Shown here piece after piece: positions 33,670 through 42,692 of a stretch of 64,000 nucleotides of DNA. The DNA is taken from contig NZ_CP014513.1 of NCBI RefSeq assembly GCF_001577365.1, positions 4,216,001 to 4,280,000 on the forward strand, in the 5' to 3' direction. Both the position numbers and the translations under genes were made by a program. A model generated the notes under the pieces. The model saw only the letters and a program-made list of their open reading frames with translations, was not told where the DNA came from and did not search any database. Source of the DNA: Frondihabitans sp. PAMC 28766 (GTDB taxonomy: Bacteria; Actinomycetota; Actinomycetes; Actinomycetales; Microbacteriaceae). Numbering within the stretch: position 1 is the stretch's first letter; each line of letters opens with the position of its first letter.

Positions 33670-34383
33670 ATGACCGAGTCCAGCCGAGAGGCGCAGCTGC
33701 TCGAGACGTTCGTGACCCTCGCGGACTCCCTGGTGGTGGGCTTCGACGTGCTCGACCTGCTGCAGACACTGGTCGACCGCTGCACCGTGCTCTTCCCCGC
33801 GAAGGACGCCGGCATCCTCCTGGCCTCGTCGACCGGCGAACTCGAGGTGGTCGTCTCCACCAGCGAGCGCAGTCGCCTCGTCGGCCTCCTGCAGCTCGGC
33901 GCCGACGAGGGCCCGTGCGTCGAGGCCTACACGTCGAGCAAGGTCGTCACGGTGGTCGACGCCGCCGAGATCACGAGGCGCTGGCCGACGTTCGCCGCCC
34001 GCAGCGTCGAATCCGGCTACCAATCGGTGCACGCCGTGCCGTTGCGCCTCCGCGGCACGTCGCTCGGCTCGCTCAACCTCTTCAGTGAAGTGCCCGGTGC
34101 GCTCGACGAGGGCGACACCGTCGCGATCCAGGCGCTGACCGACGTGGCGACCATCAGCATCCTGCAGGAGCGGGCGCTCCGCGAGACCTCGGTAGCCCGC
34201 GAGCAGCTGCAGCGCGCCCTCGACAGCCGGATCATCATCGAGCAGGCCAAAGGCGTCATCTCGTACACGCACGACATCGACATGGATGCCGCCTTCCGGT
34301 TGATCCGCGAGTACGCGCGGTCCAACCGCGTGCGGCTGTCCGACGTCGCCGAAGGCATCGTGCGGCGCTCGCTCACGGTCTGA
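33670..34383 (+). CDS. Second GAF-ANTAR domain regulator
   Basis: A 237-residue paralog of the preceding gene. GAF domain about 10-160 (LVVGFDVLDLLQTLVDRCTV, LGADEGPCVEAYTSSKVVTV, VHAVPLRLRGTSLGSLNLFS), ANTAR about 172-235 (LQRALDSRIIIEQAKGVISY, AFRLIREYARSNRVRLSDVA). The ANTAR part is closer to consensus than in its neighbour (EQAKG). The two adjacent proteins could form heterodimers, which is inference. They probably act by antitermination on unknown transcripts. Confidence 0.9.
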   Translation: MTESSREAQLLETFVTLADSLVVGFDVLDLLQTLVDRCTVLFPAKDAGILLASSTGELEVVVSTSERSRLVGLLQLGADEGPCVEAYTSSKVVTVVDAAEITRRWPTFAARSVESGYQSVHAVPLRLRGTSLGSLNLFSEVPGALDEGDTVAIQALTDVATISILQERALRETSVAREQLQRALDSRIIIEQAKGVISYTHDIDMDAAFRLIREYARSNRVRLSDVAEGIVRRSLTV

Positions 34384-34522
34384 AGCGCGGGCCACGAGCC
34401 CCGCACATCGACGTTCTTCGCGCAACGGGTTGCCGACGGAGGCGACCGCGTCTAGCGTTTACGAGGTCAAACGCGCCTCCCCAGCCCCGGTGGTTCCTCG
34501 TTCCCTAGTTCAGGAGGCCACG

Positions 34523-34636
34523 ATGTCACCCCGCATCACCCCCGATCCCATCCCCGACCCGGCCGAGCCCGACCACGTCGAGAGTCTCGACATCGACGAC
34601 TACCTCGACGACTCGACCGGCGACCCCGCGCTCTGA
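34523..34636 (+). CDS. Small acidic protein, 37 residues
   Basis: The ATG at 34523 is preceded by CAGGAGG, 5 bp upstream, one of the best ribosome-binding sites in the window. The product, MSPRITPDPIPDPAEPDHVE then SLDIDDYLDDSTGDPAL, is proline- and aspartate-rich with no hydrophobic core, so it is likely disordered. It lies 139 bp after the GAF-ANTAR pair and 13 bp before the MOSC gene. Function unknown. Confidence 0.6.
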   Translation: MSPRITPDPIPDPAEPDHVESLDIDDYLDDSTGDPAL

Positions 34637-34649
34637 CCGGCGTGGCACC

Positions 34650-35303
34650 ATGGGTGTCATGGCTCAGATCAGCTCCGTCTGCCGTGTCGCCCAGCTGATG
34701 CCCGACTCGGGCACGGTCGGCGTCACGGCCATCGACAAACGCCCACTCGACGAACCGGTGCTCGTCAAGAAGCTCGGCCTCTACGGCGACGTCCAGGCCG
34801 ACCGCACGCATCACGGCGGGACCGACAAGGCCGTCTACGCGTTCGCCGACGAAGACGCCGCTCACTTCGAAGGCCTCCTCGACCGGGTCGTCGAGCCGGG
34901 ACTGTTCGGCGAGAACCTCCGCACGCAGGGTCTCGACGTCACCGGCGCCGTGATCGGCGAGCGCTGGCACGTCGGCGAGAAGCTCATCCTCGAGGTGACC
35001 ATGCCGCGCACGCCGTGCGGCACCTTCGCGCGGCGCATGGGCGAGCAGCAGTGGGTCAAGCGGTTCACGGCGGAGGGCCGGCCGGGTGCCTACCTGCGGG
35101 TGGTGCGGGCCGGGGCCGTGGCCGAGGGGGACGGCATCCTGGTGTCGGATCGCCCTGCTCACGGGGTCACGATCGGCGACGTCTTCGGCGGGCTCACAGC
35201 GGCTGCGGCTCAGCGCCTCCTGGCTGGGGCGGCCGCGGGTGGGCGAGTGGCCGAGCCCGTGCTCGACGCCGCCTCGCGAGCGGCCGCGCGTCTGTCGGCC
35301 TGA
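34650..35303 (+). CDS. MOSC domain-containing protein (YiiM-like)
   Basis: A 217-residue MOSC protein. The family core is visible: LGLYGDVQADRTHHGGTDKA, GLFGENLRTQGLDVTGAVIG, and the invariant cysteine in TMPRTPCGTFARRM. MOSC domains bind sulfur carriers or molybdenum cofactor; YiiM-type proteins detoxify N-hydroxylated bases using Moco. Met at 34650 or 34659 could start. The C-terminal 40 residues are Ala-rich. It follows the small acidic peptide by 13 bp. Confidence 0.88.
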   Translation: MGVMAQISSVCRVAQLMPDSGTVGVTAIDKRPLDEPVLVKKLGLYGDVQADRTHHGGTDKAVYAFADEDAAHFEGLLDRVVEPGLFGENLRTQGLDVTGAVIGERWHVGEKLILEVTMPRTPCGTFARRMGEQQWVKRFTAEGRPGAYLRVVRAGAVAEGDGILVSDRPAHGVTIGDVFGGLTAAAAQRLLAGAAAGGRVAEPVLDAASRAAARLSA

Positions 35304-35377
35304 GCCCGGCTCGCACTCGGCCTGCACCCGGCTCGCGCCCGGCCTGCACCTGACCTCTACCCGGCGTGCGCGTGGCC

Positions 35378-36847
35378 TCAGCCCTTGGCTGCCACGGGCT
35401 TGTCGGTGAGCAGCTGCGCGATCCGGTCGGTCGAGCGCTTCGCCGCGCCCGAGTCGGCGAGGAAGGCGAGCGCCATGATCACCAGCGCGAACCCGAGCAT
35501 CACCCACCACATCGAGTGCGCAGCCATCGAGAAGTTCGAGCCGACGGTGGCCGCGCCGCTCACGCCGGTGAGAGTGCCGGCGAGCGCCACCCCCAACGAC
35601 ACTCCCGTCTGGCGCGATGTGGAGGCCACCCCCGCTGCCGATCCTGACCGCGACCGGGGCATGCCCGACACCGCGGTGTTGGTGAGCGGCGGGTTGATGA
35701 GACCGAGGCCCGCGCCGATCAGCAGGTACGTGAAGAGCAGGAAGGGGACGGGCGTCGTCGCACCCGTCGTGAGCAGCAGGATCGCGCCGACACCGAGCGA
35801 CGCGGAGCCCAGCACGAGCGGCCGCCGAGTGCCGGTGTTCGACACGAGCCGCCCGGCGAGAGGCGCGCAGATCAGCTGTGCGACCCCGAGCGGCAGCGTG
35901 CGGAGCCCGGCCTGGAACGGCGAGTACCCGCGCACCTCCTGGAGGTAGAGAGCCGTGATGAAGATGAAGGCTCCCTGGGCTGCGAACGCGCAGACCGCGG
36001 TGATGATCGCCGACGAGAACGGGATGCTCGTGAAGAACCGGAAGTCGAGCAGCGGATCATCGCGAGCGCCTTCGTACCGGTAGAGGACGAACAGCGCGAC
36101 CGCCCCGAGTGCGAACAGGCCGATAGTGAACGGCGACCCCCAGCCGAAGCGCGGCCCCTCGATCAGCCCCGTGACGACGGAGGCGAGCAGCACGATGACG
36201 AGAAGCTGGCCGACGGGGTCGAACTTGCGGGCTCGGCCACCTTTCGACTCGGGCACGAAGGCGAAGGTCAGCACGATGGCGGCGATGCCGATCGGGATGT
36301 TGATCCAGAAGATGGCACGCCACCCGACGCTGTCGGTCAGAGCCCCGCCGATCAGCGGCCCGAAGCCGGTCGAGATGCCGACGACGGCGCCCCACACGCC
36401 GACGGCGCGAGCTCGCTGGCCGGCATCGGTGAAGGTCGCCGAGATGATCGACAGAGCGACGGGGTTCAGCATCGAGCCGCCGATCGCCTGCAGCATCCGA
36501 CAGGCCACCAGGATCGGCACGCTGGGCGCCAGGCTGCACAGCAGCGACCCGATCACGAACACCGTCAGCCCGATCTGGAAGACGCGCCGGCGCCCGAACT
36601 TGTCGGCGGTCGACCCCGAGAGCATCAGGAAGCTGGCGATGACGAGCGTGTAGCCGTCGATGGTCCACTGCAGGCCCGAGATCGTCGAGTGCAGCTCGCG
36701 GCCGATCGAGGGCAGCGCGACGTTCACGACCGTCGCGTCCATCGACGCGATGAAGAGGCTCATGCAGCAGATCGCGAGGATGCCGTATTTGTGCGTGTAG
36801 CGCGATGGGAGGGTGCGGGAGGGCGAGGTGGACGAAGCGACGGTCAC
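35378..36847 (-). CDS. MFS transporter, DHA2 (EmrB/QacA) drug-exporter family
   Basis: A 489-residue permease with about 14 transmembrane segments. Motifs: helix 1 DATVVNVALPSIGRELH (D1 motif of DHA2), motif A STADKFGRRRVF, and motif C-like GWRAIFWINIPIGIAAIVL. These proton-driven pumps export drugs or toxic metabolites. The start is taken as GTG at 36847, 20 residues before the first helix; the frame upstream runs through a palindromic element. It is tail-to-head with the LLM remnant and could export products of the neighbouring oxidative cluster, though that is speculative. Confidence 0.88.
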   Translation of the reverse strand: MTVASSTSPSRTLPSRYTHKYGILAICCMSLFIASMDATVVNVALPSIGRELHSTISGLQWTIDGYTLVIASFLMLSGSTADKFGRRRVFQIGLTVFVIGSLLCSLAPSVPILVACRMLQAIGGSMLNPVALSIISATFTDAGQRARAVGVWGAVVGISTGFGPLIGGALTDSVGWRAIFWINIPIGIAAIVLTFAFVPESKGGRARKFDPVGQLLVIVLLASVVTGLIEGPRFGWGSPFTIGLFALGAVALFVLYRYEGARDDPLLDFRFFTSIPFSSAIITAVCAFAAQGAFIFITALYLQEVRGYSPFQAGLRTLPLGVAQLICAPLAGRLVSNTGTRRPLVLGSASLGVGAILLLTTGATTPVPFLLFTYLLIGAGLGLINPPLTNTAVSGMPRSRSGSAAGVASTSRQTGVSLGVALAGTLTGVSGAATVGSNFSMAAHSMWWVMLGFALVIMALAFLADSGAAKRSTDRIAQLLTDKPVAAKG

Positions 36848-36936
36848 TCGTTCGATTGTGCACCCGGCCGGCCCGGGGGCGCTCAGGTCGTTCGGCTGCC
36901 GAACTACCGCCTCGACGAGTGCCCCGCCGGCGGCCT

Positions 36937-37026
36937 CCGTCGGCAAAACCGGAGAAACAACTGCGGCGGCGCGGGCCACCCCCGGAGCCCGTTGTCGGGC
37001 GGCGCATTCTCCGGTTTTGCCAACGG
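36937..37026. repeat. Palindromic element copy 10
   Basis: Ends CCGTCGGCAAAACCGGAGAA and TTCTCCGGTTTTGCCAACGG, paired over 20 bp with one G.T-type mismatch. Confidence 0.9.
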
Positions 37027-37140
37027 GGATCGCGACCGCGAGAGCTTCGTGGTCTCGCCGAGGTGCCCGCACGACGCCGAGACAAGGGTGCAGCCGAGCG
37101 CTCGGGAGCCCCTGCAGCGTGCCCGGCGGCGGGCCCACCT

Positions 37141-37230
37141 CGGTCGAAAAAACAGGAGAAAGCGCAGCGGCAGCTCCGGCTGGCGGCGAGATCTGCCGAC
37201 GGGCGACGCGATCTCCGGTTTTGCCAGCGG
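37141..37230. repeat. Palindromic element copy 11
   Basis: Left end CGGTCGAAAAAACAGGAGAA is diverged; right end ATCTCCGGTTTTGCCAGCGG is canonical. The right end runs into GCGGGCGGGC and AAGCAGGC short tandem repeats. Confidence 0.8.
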
Positions 37231-37350
37231 GCGGGCGGGCAAGCAGGCAAGCAGGCGATCACCCGTTCGCAGGGCGGGCTGGGCGCGCGGAATGTGACGC
37301 CCGAGTCAGAACGACAGCTGTCGCGTTGACGCACCGGTGGCCCGCGGGCG

Positions 37351-37737
37351 ATCCTGAAATCCACGAGCGTTCCGCGCCGCCTGCTGAAGCTCGGCGCCGC
37401 GGACGTCGTCGAGCAGGCGCGACTCGACGGCCTGACCCTCCGCCAGGTGCTCGACCTCCAGGCCGCCAACCACTGGGCAACGTTCGTCGGCACCGCGGAC
37501 ACCGTCGCCGACGAGATCGAGCGCTGGTATCGCTCGGGTGGCGCCGACGGCTTCAATCTCTTCCTGCAGTACCCCGCCGACTTCGAGCGCTTCCGCAGCG
37601 AGGTGATCCCGAGGCTGCAGGATCGCGGGGTCTACCGCACCGAGTACGAGGGTGACACCCTCCGCGCCAACCTCGAGCTTCGCGTGCCTGTGAACAGGCA
37701 AAGCCCTGTGAACAGGCACGGCCCCGCCCACATCTGA
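37351..37737 (+). pseudogene. C-terminal fragment of an LLM flavin monooxygenase
   Basis: About 128 codons without a suitable start encode KLGAADVVEQARLDGLTLRQ, WATFVGTADTVADEIERWYR, GGADGFNLFLQYPADFERF and RLQDRGVYRTEYEGDTLRAN, the last third of an NtaA/SnaA-type monooxygenase. It ends VPVNRQSPVNRHG, where CCTGTGAACAGGCA is duplicated. The N-terminal 320 residues are absent. It faces the intact paralog ending at 37753, 15 bp away. Confidence 0.85.
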
Positions 37738-37752
37738 GAAGGGGCCCGAGGG

Positions 37753-39102
37753 CTACACCCCCGCGGGGGCGAGCCGCGCGGCCGTGTGGCGGTTGACGGG
37801 CACGGGGATGCCGAGGTTGCCGCGCAGGGTCGACGAGTCGTAGTCGCGACGGAAGACGCCGCGATCCTGCAGCAGCGGCACCACTTCGGCCACGAAGCGC
37901 CGGAACTGCGCGGGGTGCTCGACATGCACGTTGAAGCCGTCGACCCCGCCTCCCTCGAACCACTCGATGAGGCGGTCGGCGACCGTCGCCGCAGTCCCGA
38001 CGAAGATGCCGGGCTTCGGCGCGGCGAACCGCTCGACGACCTGGCGGAGGCTGAGGCCCTCGCGCAGGGCGTCGTCGGTGATCCTGTCGGCCTGCGTCTT
38101 GAAGCTCAGCGCTGCGACGTCGCGCACGTCGGGGAAGGCCGCGTCGGGGTCGTACTGGCTGAAGTCGTGCCAGCCGAAGGGGCGCCCGAGCTCGGCTCGG
38201 GCGCGCTCGAAGCTGTAGTTGAGAGCCTGGGCCTCGCTCTCGAGACGGCGGGCGTCGTCGTCGGTGTCGCCGACGAACACGGCGATGCCGGGCATGATGC
38301 GAAGCTCGTCGGCGTCCCGGCCCTTCGCGGTCGCACGAGAGCGCAGATCGTCGCGGAACGCCTTCGCCTGGGCGAGCGAGACCGCGTGCGTGAAGATGCC
38401 CTCGCCGAACGCGGCGCCCAGGTCGCGGCCCTGCTCGGAGTCGCCGGCCTGGAAGATCACCGGCTGCCCCTGCGGTGAGCGTTCGATGTTCAGCGGGCCC
38501 ACGACGCGGGGGAAGTAGGTGCCCTCGTGGTTCAGCGCGTGCTGCTTGGTCGGGTCGAAGAAGACGCCCGAGGCGCGGTCGCGCGGGAAGGCGTCGTCCT
38601 CGTACGAGTCCCACAGCCCCTGGATGACCTCCAGGGCCTCCTGCGCGCGCCCGTACCGGGTGTCGTAGTCGTAGTGCTCGTCGCGACCGTAGTTGCCCGC
38701 CGTGCCGGCGTCGCCCGAGGTGACCACGTTCCATCCGGCGCGCCCGCGGCTGATCAGGTCGAGGGAGGCGAACCGGCGAGCGAGGTTGAAGGCGTCGTTG
38801 TACGACGTGGTCGCGGTCCCGACGAGCCCGATGTGCTTCGTCGTGACGGCGAGCGCCGACAGCAGCGTCAGCGGCTCGAGGCGGTTGAGGTAGTGGGGAG
38901 GCGAGTTCGGGGTGATGAACTGGCTGTCGACGATGAAGACCAGGTCGAACTTCGCGCTCTCGGCGAGCCGCGCGTACTCGATGTACCAGTCGACGTTGAC
39001 GCTCGAATCGACGGGCAGGTCGGGGTCGAGCCAGGTGTTCGGGTGGCCGGGGCCGCCGGCGCCGGTCAGCACGACGCCCAGATGCAGCTGCGTGTCAGTC
39101 AT
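37753..39102 (-). CDS. LLM class flavin-dependent monooxygenase (NtaA/SnaA/DszA family)
   Basis: A 449-residue FMNH2-dependent monooxygenase. Family motifs: HLGVVLTGAGGPGHPNTWLD, FDLVFIVDSQFITPNSPPHY, HIGLVGTATTSYNDAFNLAR, SRGRAGWNVVTSGDAGTAGN and PVIFQAGDSEQGRDLGA. Homologs oxidise nitrilotriacetate, dibenzothiophene sulfone or pristinamycin and need a separate flavin reductase. The ATG at 39102 has AAGGAG upstream and overlaps the hydroxylase stop by 8 bp. It is the last gene of the eight-gene operon; its paralog heads the same operon and has the same length. No flavin reductase gene is present nearby. Confidence 0.93.
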   Translation of the reverse strand: MTDTQLHLGVVLTGAGGPGHPNTWLDPDLPVDSSVNVDWYIEYARLAESAKFDLVFIVDSQFITPNSPPHYLNRLEPLTLLSALAVTTKHIGLVGTATTSYNDAFNLARRFASLDLISRGRAGWNVVTSGDAGTAGNYGRDEHYDYDTRYGRAQEALEVIQGLWDSYEDDAFPRDRASGVFFDPTKQHALNHEGTYFPRVVGPLNIERSPQGQPVIFQAGDSEQGRDLGAAFGEGIFTHAVSLAQAKAFRDDLRSRATAKGRDADELRIMPGIAVFVGDTDDDARRLESEAQALNYSFERARAELGRPFGWHDFSQYDPDAAFPDVRDVAALSFKTQADRITDDALREGLSLRQVVERFAAPKPGIFVGTAATVADRLIEWFEGGGVDGFNVHVEHPAQFRRFVAEVVPLLQDRGVFRRDYDSSTLRGNLGIPVPVNRHTAARLAPAGV

Positions 39103-40932
39103 GTCGTTCTCCTTCGAATTGCAGTTCGGGTTCCGGTTCGTGGGGGCCGTTCGAGGCGGCAGGAGCCGACGGGTCAGCAGGAGCCGACGGGTCGGCAGGA
39201 GCCGACGGGTCGGCAGGGCCCGACGACACGGCTCGCACCCGCCCGTACGCCCGGTCGAGGACGGCGCCGACATCCGTGGCATCCTGCGCCGCCCCGCGCC
39301 AGGCCACGTGGTGGTCGGGCCGAACGAGCGCGAAGTCGGCCCCGTAGGCCTCGCGCGCGTCGCTCTCGTCGAGGTAGACGACGTCGAGGGCGATGCCCCG
39401 CGCGGCCGCGGCCGACACGAACGGCTCGACGAGCGTGAGGTCACGGGTCAGCACGAGCAGGGCCGTGTTCGCGCCGATGCGGTTGTAGAGGGTGTCGCCG
39501 TAGGGGTCGACGTTGCCGTTCGGGGCACGGTGGCCCGGGCGGCCTTCGGGGAGGTACCGGAAGGGGTCCCAGGCGGGATCCGACGCCGTCTGCCCGTCTT
39601 CGTACCAGACGACGCTCGACTCGTCGTAGCGCTCGTCGAGGTCCACGCCGACGGCCGGGCCGTCGTGGCGCGCGATGATGTCGCCCATCTCCGCGCGCTT
39701 TCGCGCCGCCTCGTCGCTCGTGTCGGAGTCGTCGGGCACGCCGAGGGCGCGCACCCGCTGCCACGCGGCGTCGGAGGCGCGGCTCGACGCGAGCGCGTGG
39801 GCCGAGACCCGCGCATCGTGGAGGTGGCGCTCCTCGTGGTACGAGTGCAGCAGAGCCTCGCCGCCGGTGCCGCGCAGCACCGCCGCCAACTTCCAGCCGA
39901 GGTTGAACACGTCGCCGAAGCCCTGACCCAGATTGCCGCCCGGTGCCCGGATGTGAGCCGCGTCGCCGACCAGCGCGACCCGCCCGCGCACGAATTCGTC
40001 GGCGATCCTGGTGCTCTTGAAGAACGGGGTGATCGACACCACCTCGAGGTCGATGTCGAAGCCGAACGCGGCCCTCCCCACGGCGAGGAACTCGTCGTCG
40101 GTCGGCCGGTGGTCGAGGGCGTACGGGCCGCAGTGGATGCGCCAGTCGGTCGCGTCGAGGGCGGCGAGAAAACCGGAGTACTCGTTGTTGAAAATGATGT
40201 TCGTCGCGCTGGGGTAGGGCTCGAGCCGCGCCGGCAGCGGGCCCTTCACGCGGACGACGACGCGGAAGTGGCGCTCGGTCGCGTGTTCTCCTGATCGCTC
40301 GACGCCCACGAGCTGCCGCACGGTGCTGCGTGAGCCGTCCGCCGCGACGACGTAGCGCGAGCGGATGTCGCGCTCGTCGCCGGTCGCCTCCGAGCGCACG
40401 CGCGTCGTGACTCCTGCGCCGTCGTCGTCCACGGCGCTCACGCGCCAGCCGCCGCTGACCGGCACGCCGCGCGACGCCAGCTTCTCGAGGAACACCTTCT
40501 GCAGTACCGTCTGAGGCCGCCGGATCCCGTCTTCGAACGAGTGCGCGCCACCCACGCCCTTGCCGAAGCTACGGGTCGTCGTGCCGCGCAGGCGATGGCC
40601 CACCAGAGAGGTGAGGAAGAGAGTGCCCTTGTTCCACTCGGGCGGGAAGGTCCACTCCTCTTTGATGCGGTCGACCACGCCCCAGCGCCGGAAGAACTCG
40701 ACGGTGCGCGGCGAGTGCCCGAAGGCGCCGGCGCGGATGAGGGTGAACTCGGTCGCGGCGTCGACCACGGCGACGTCCACCCCGTGGCGGTCGAGCTCGA
40801 TGGCGGTGGCGAGCCCGGACGGCCCGGCCCCACGACGAGCACGTCGACGTCGACGGGCGGCGGCCCCTGTCGGGGAATCAGGACGACGTCGACCCGGCGG
40901 CCGTCGGCGTGCGCCGTGTCAGTGGTGCCCAT
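39095..40932 (-). pseudogene. Frameshifted FAD-dependent monooxygenase (aromatic hydroxylase type)
   Basis: The gene starts MGTTDTAHADGRRVDVVLIP at 40932 and reaches VDVDVLVVGPG, then needs one base in the CCCC run (GGGG in the mRNA) at 40828-40831 to continue as PSGLATAIELDRHGVDVAVV. With that base it encodes 612 residues: GxGxxG FAD motif, SRYVVAADGSRSTVRQLVGV (DG motif), ALVGDAAHIRAPGGNLGQG (GD motif) and a thioredoxin-like C-terminal domain, as in phenol or 3-(3-hydroxyphenyl)propionate hydroxylases. The tail has three to four ADPSAP repeats. Everything downstream is intact, so an assembly error is quite possible. Confidence 0.85.
39158..39211. repeat. 18-bp in-frame tandem repeat at the end of the FAD monooxygenase gene
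   Basis: Three units like GGCAGGAGCCGACGGGTC plus a partial fourth encode ADPSAP repeats in the C-terminal tail. The unit includes CCGACGGG, resembling a palindromic-element terminus. Confidence 0.85.
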
Positions 40933-40957
40933 ACGATTCTCCTGTTTTCTCAGCGCG
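40864..40957. repeat. Degenerate palindromic element over the start of the FAD monooxygenase gene
   Basis: Left end CCCTGTCGGGGAATCAGG and right end GATTCTCCTGTTTTCTCAGC are spaced like family members and resemble copy 7. It spans the ATG at 40932 and would supply the N-terminal residues HADGRRVDVVLIPRQG, absent from typical family members. Weak similarity. Confidence 0.4.
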
Positions 40958-40992
40958 GGCCGGGCGGGCCCCGGACGGGGCGGCTGCGTGGG

Positions 40993-41856
40993 CTACTCGA
41001 TCTCGACGCGGTCGCGCAGGGCGTCGCGGGTGGCGCGGGCGCTGGCTGCGCCACCGAGGGTCGGCGCCGAGCCGACGAGCAACTGCGTGTAGGGGTGTTT
41101 CGGTTCGTTGATGATCAGGTCGGTCTCGTTCACCTCGACGATGCGGCCCTGGTAGAGCACCACGACGCGGTCGGTGATGCCCGCGACCGAGCCGAGGTCG
41201 TGCGAGATGAAGAGCAGTGACACGGAGGGCCCGGCGAGCCCCTGCAGCAGCTCGAGGATCTGCACGCGGTTGGCCGAGTCGAGCGCGGACACCGGCTCGT
41301 CGAGGATCAGCAGCGCAGGCTCGGTGACGAGCGCCCGGGCGATCGCGGCTCGCTGGCGCTGGCCGCCCGAGACCTGCCCGGGCAGGCGCGGCAGGAGGCT
41401 CTCGTCGAGGTGCACCCGGGCGAGGTACTCGCGCACGCGGCTCGCGATCTCGGCCGCCGAATGGCCGCCGGCGTTGACAAGCGGCTCGGCGATGGACTGT
41501 TCGATCGTGAACTCGGGGTCGAGCGAGCGCATCGGATCCTGGAAGACGTACTGCAGCGCCCCCGTGCGCCGGAACTCGCGCCACTGCGCGGGCGTCAGCG
41601 ACGTCAGGTCTCGCCCGCCGAACGTGACGGTGCCTCCGGTGGCCTTCACGAGACCGAGCACCGTGCGCGCGAGGGTCGACTTGCCCGACCCGGTCTCGCC
41701 GATGAGGCCGATGACCTCGCCGCTCGCGATCTCGAGTGACGCGTCGAAGATGACCTGCTTCTGGCGAGAGCCCCGGCCGTAGGCGACCTGGAGGCCCTGC
41801 ACGGAGAGGACGGGTGCCGAGAGGACGGGCGCCGCGAGGCCGGGTGCCGCGCTCAT
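40993..41856 (-). CDS. ABC transporter ATP-binding protein (dipeptide/oligopeptide type, DppF/OppF-like)
   Basis: A 287-residue ATPase. Walker A GETGSGKSTL, Q-loop LQYVFQDPMRSLDPEFTIEQ, signature VSGGQRQRAAIARAL, Walker B LLILDEPVSALD and the switch His in LLFISHDLGSVAG. The second ATPase starts head-to-tail with a 4-bp overlap. The usual C-terminal oligopeptide extension is short. Together with the other four genes it forms a complete binding-protein-dependent importer. Confidence 0.93.
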   Translation of the reverse strand: MSAAPGLAAPVLSAPVLSVQGLQVAYGRGSRQKQVIFDASLEIASGEVIGLIGETGSGKSTLARTVLGLVKATGGTVTFGGRDLTSLTPAQWREFRRTGALQYVFQDPMRSLDPEFTIEQSIAEPLVNAGGHSAAEIASRVREYLARVHLDESLLPRLPGQVSGGQRQRAAIARALVTEPALLILDEPVSALDSANRVQILELLQGLAGPSVSLLFISHDLGSVAGITDRVVVLYQGRIVEVNETDLIINEPKHPYTQLLVGSAPTLGGAASARATRDALRDRVEIE

Positions 41857-42692
41857 GCCGACGCCTCGCTCTCGCCGACCGGGTGGCGGAGGAACCGCTC
41901 GAGCCCGAACCGGTGGTGCTCGTCGAGCAGCAGCCGGGTGTACTGGTGCTGAGGCGAGTACAGGATCTCGGCTGTCGGCCCCTGCTCGACGACCTGCCCT
42001 TCGCGCATCACGAGCACCTCGTCGCAGAGCTCGGCGACGACGGCGAGGTCGTGCGACACCACGATCAGGGCCAGCCCGAGGCGATCCTTCAGGTCGGTGA
42101 GCAGGTCGAGGATCTCCGCCTGGACGGTCACGTCGAGAGCGGTCGTCGCCTCGTCGGCGATCAGCACGGCGGGCTCGCAGGCCACGGCCGAGGCGATGAG
42201 CACGCGCTGCAGCATGCCGCCCGAGAGCTCGAACGGGTACTGGAAGTAGACGTACTCGGGGTCGCGGATTTTGACCTGGTCGAGCAACTCGATCGCCTGC
42301 GCCTTGGCGTCGGCCCGCGACAGCTTCTTCTTGACACGCAGCACCTCGGCCACCTGCTTACCCACCGGGATCGACGGGTTGAGGTAGGTCGCGGGGTCCT
42401 GGAACACCGCCGAGATCGTCGAGCCGCGCAGGGCGGTCCACTCCTTGCGCGAGAGCGTCGCGGTGTCGCGCCCTTCGAGCGTGATGCTGCCCGACTCGAT
42501 CTCGAACAGCTCGGGCAGGATGCCGAGGAGGGCACGGCAGGTGATCGTCTTGCCCGACCCCGACTCCCCCACGATGCCGAGGGCCTGACCGGCGCGCAGC
42601 TCGAACGAGACGCTTTCGACGGTGGTGGAGTCCTGCAGGTGGTTGTAGATGCGCACCTGGTCGACTGCCAGGACGGGTGGGGTGGTGGTCAT
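41853..42692 (-). CDS. ABC transporter ATP-binding protein (DppD/OppD-like)
   Basis: A 279-residue ATPase. Walker A GESGSGKTIT, signature LSGGMLQRVLIASAV, Walker B VLIADEATTALDVTVQ and switch His in LIVVSHDLAVVAE. It overlaps the upstream permease and the downstream ATPase by 4 bp each (ATGA), which indicates tight translational coupling and stoichiometric production. Confidence 0.93.
   Translation of the reverse strand: MTTTPPVLAVDQVRIYNHLQDSTTVESVSFELRAGQALGIVGESGSGKTITCRALLGILPELFEIESGSITLEGRDTATLSRKEWTALRGSTISAVFQDPATYLNPSIPVGKQVAEVLRVKKKLSRADAKAQAIELLDQVKIRDPEYVYFQYPFELSGGMLQRVLIASAVACEPAVLIADEATTALDVTVQAEILDLLTDLKDRLGLALIVVSHDLAVVAELCDEVLVMREGQVVEQGPTAEILYSPQHQYTRLLLDEHHRFGLERFLRHPVGESEASA

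Larger units (their letters stand above)
36848..37350. other. 503-bp gene-free gap with two palindromic elements
   Basis: It holds palindromic copies 10 and 11 and a short AAGCAGGC tandem repeat at about 37238-37253. No gene seen. Confidence 0.65.
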
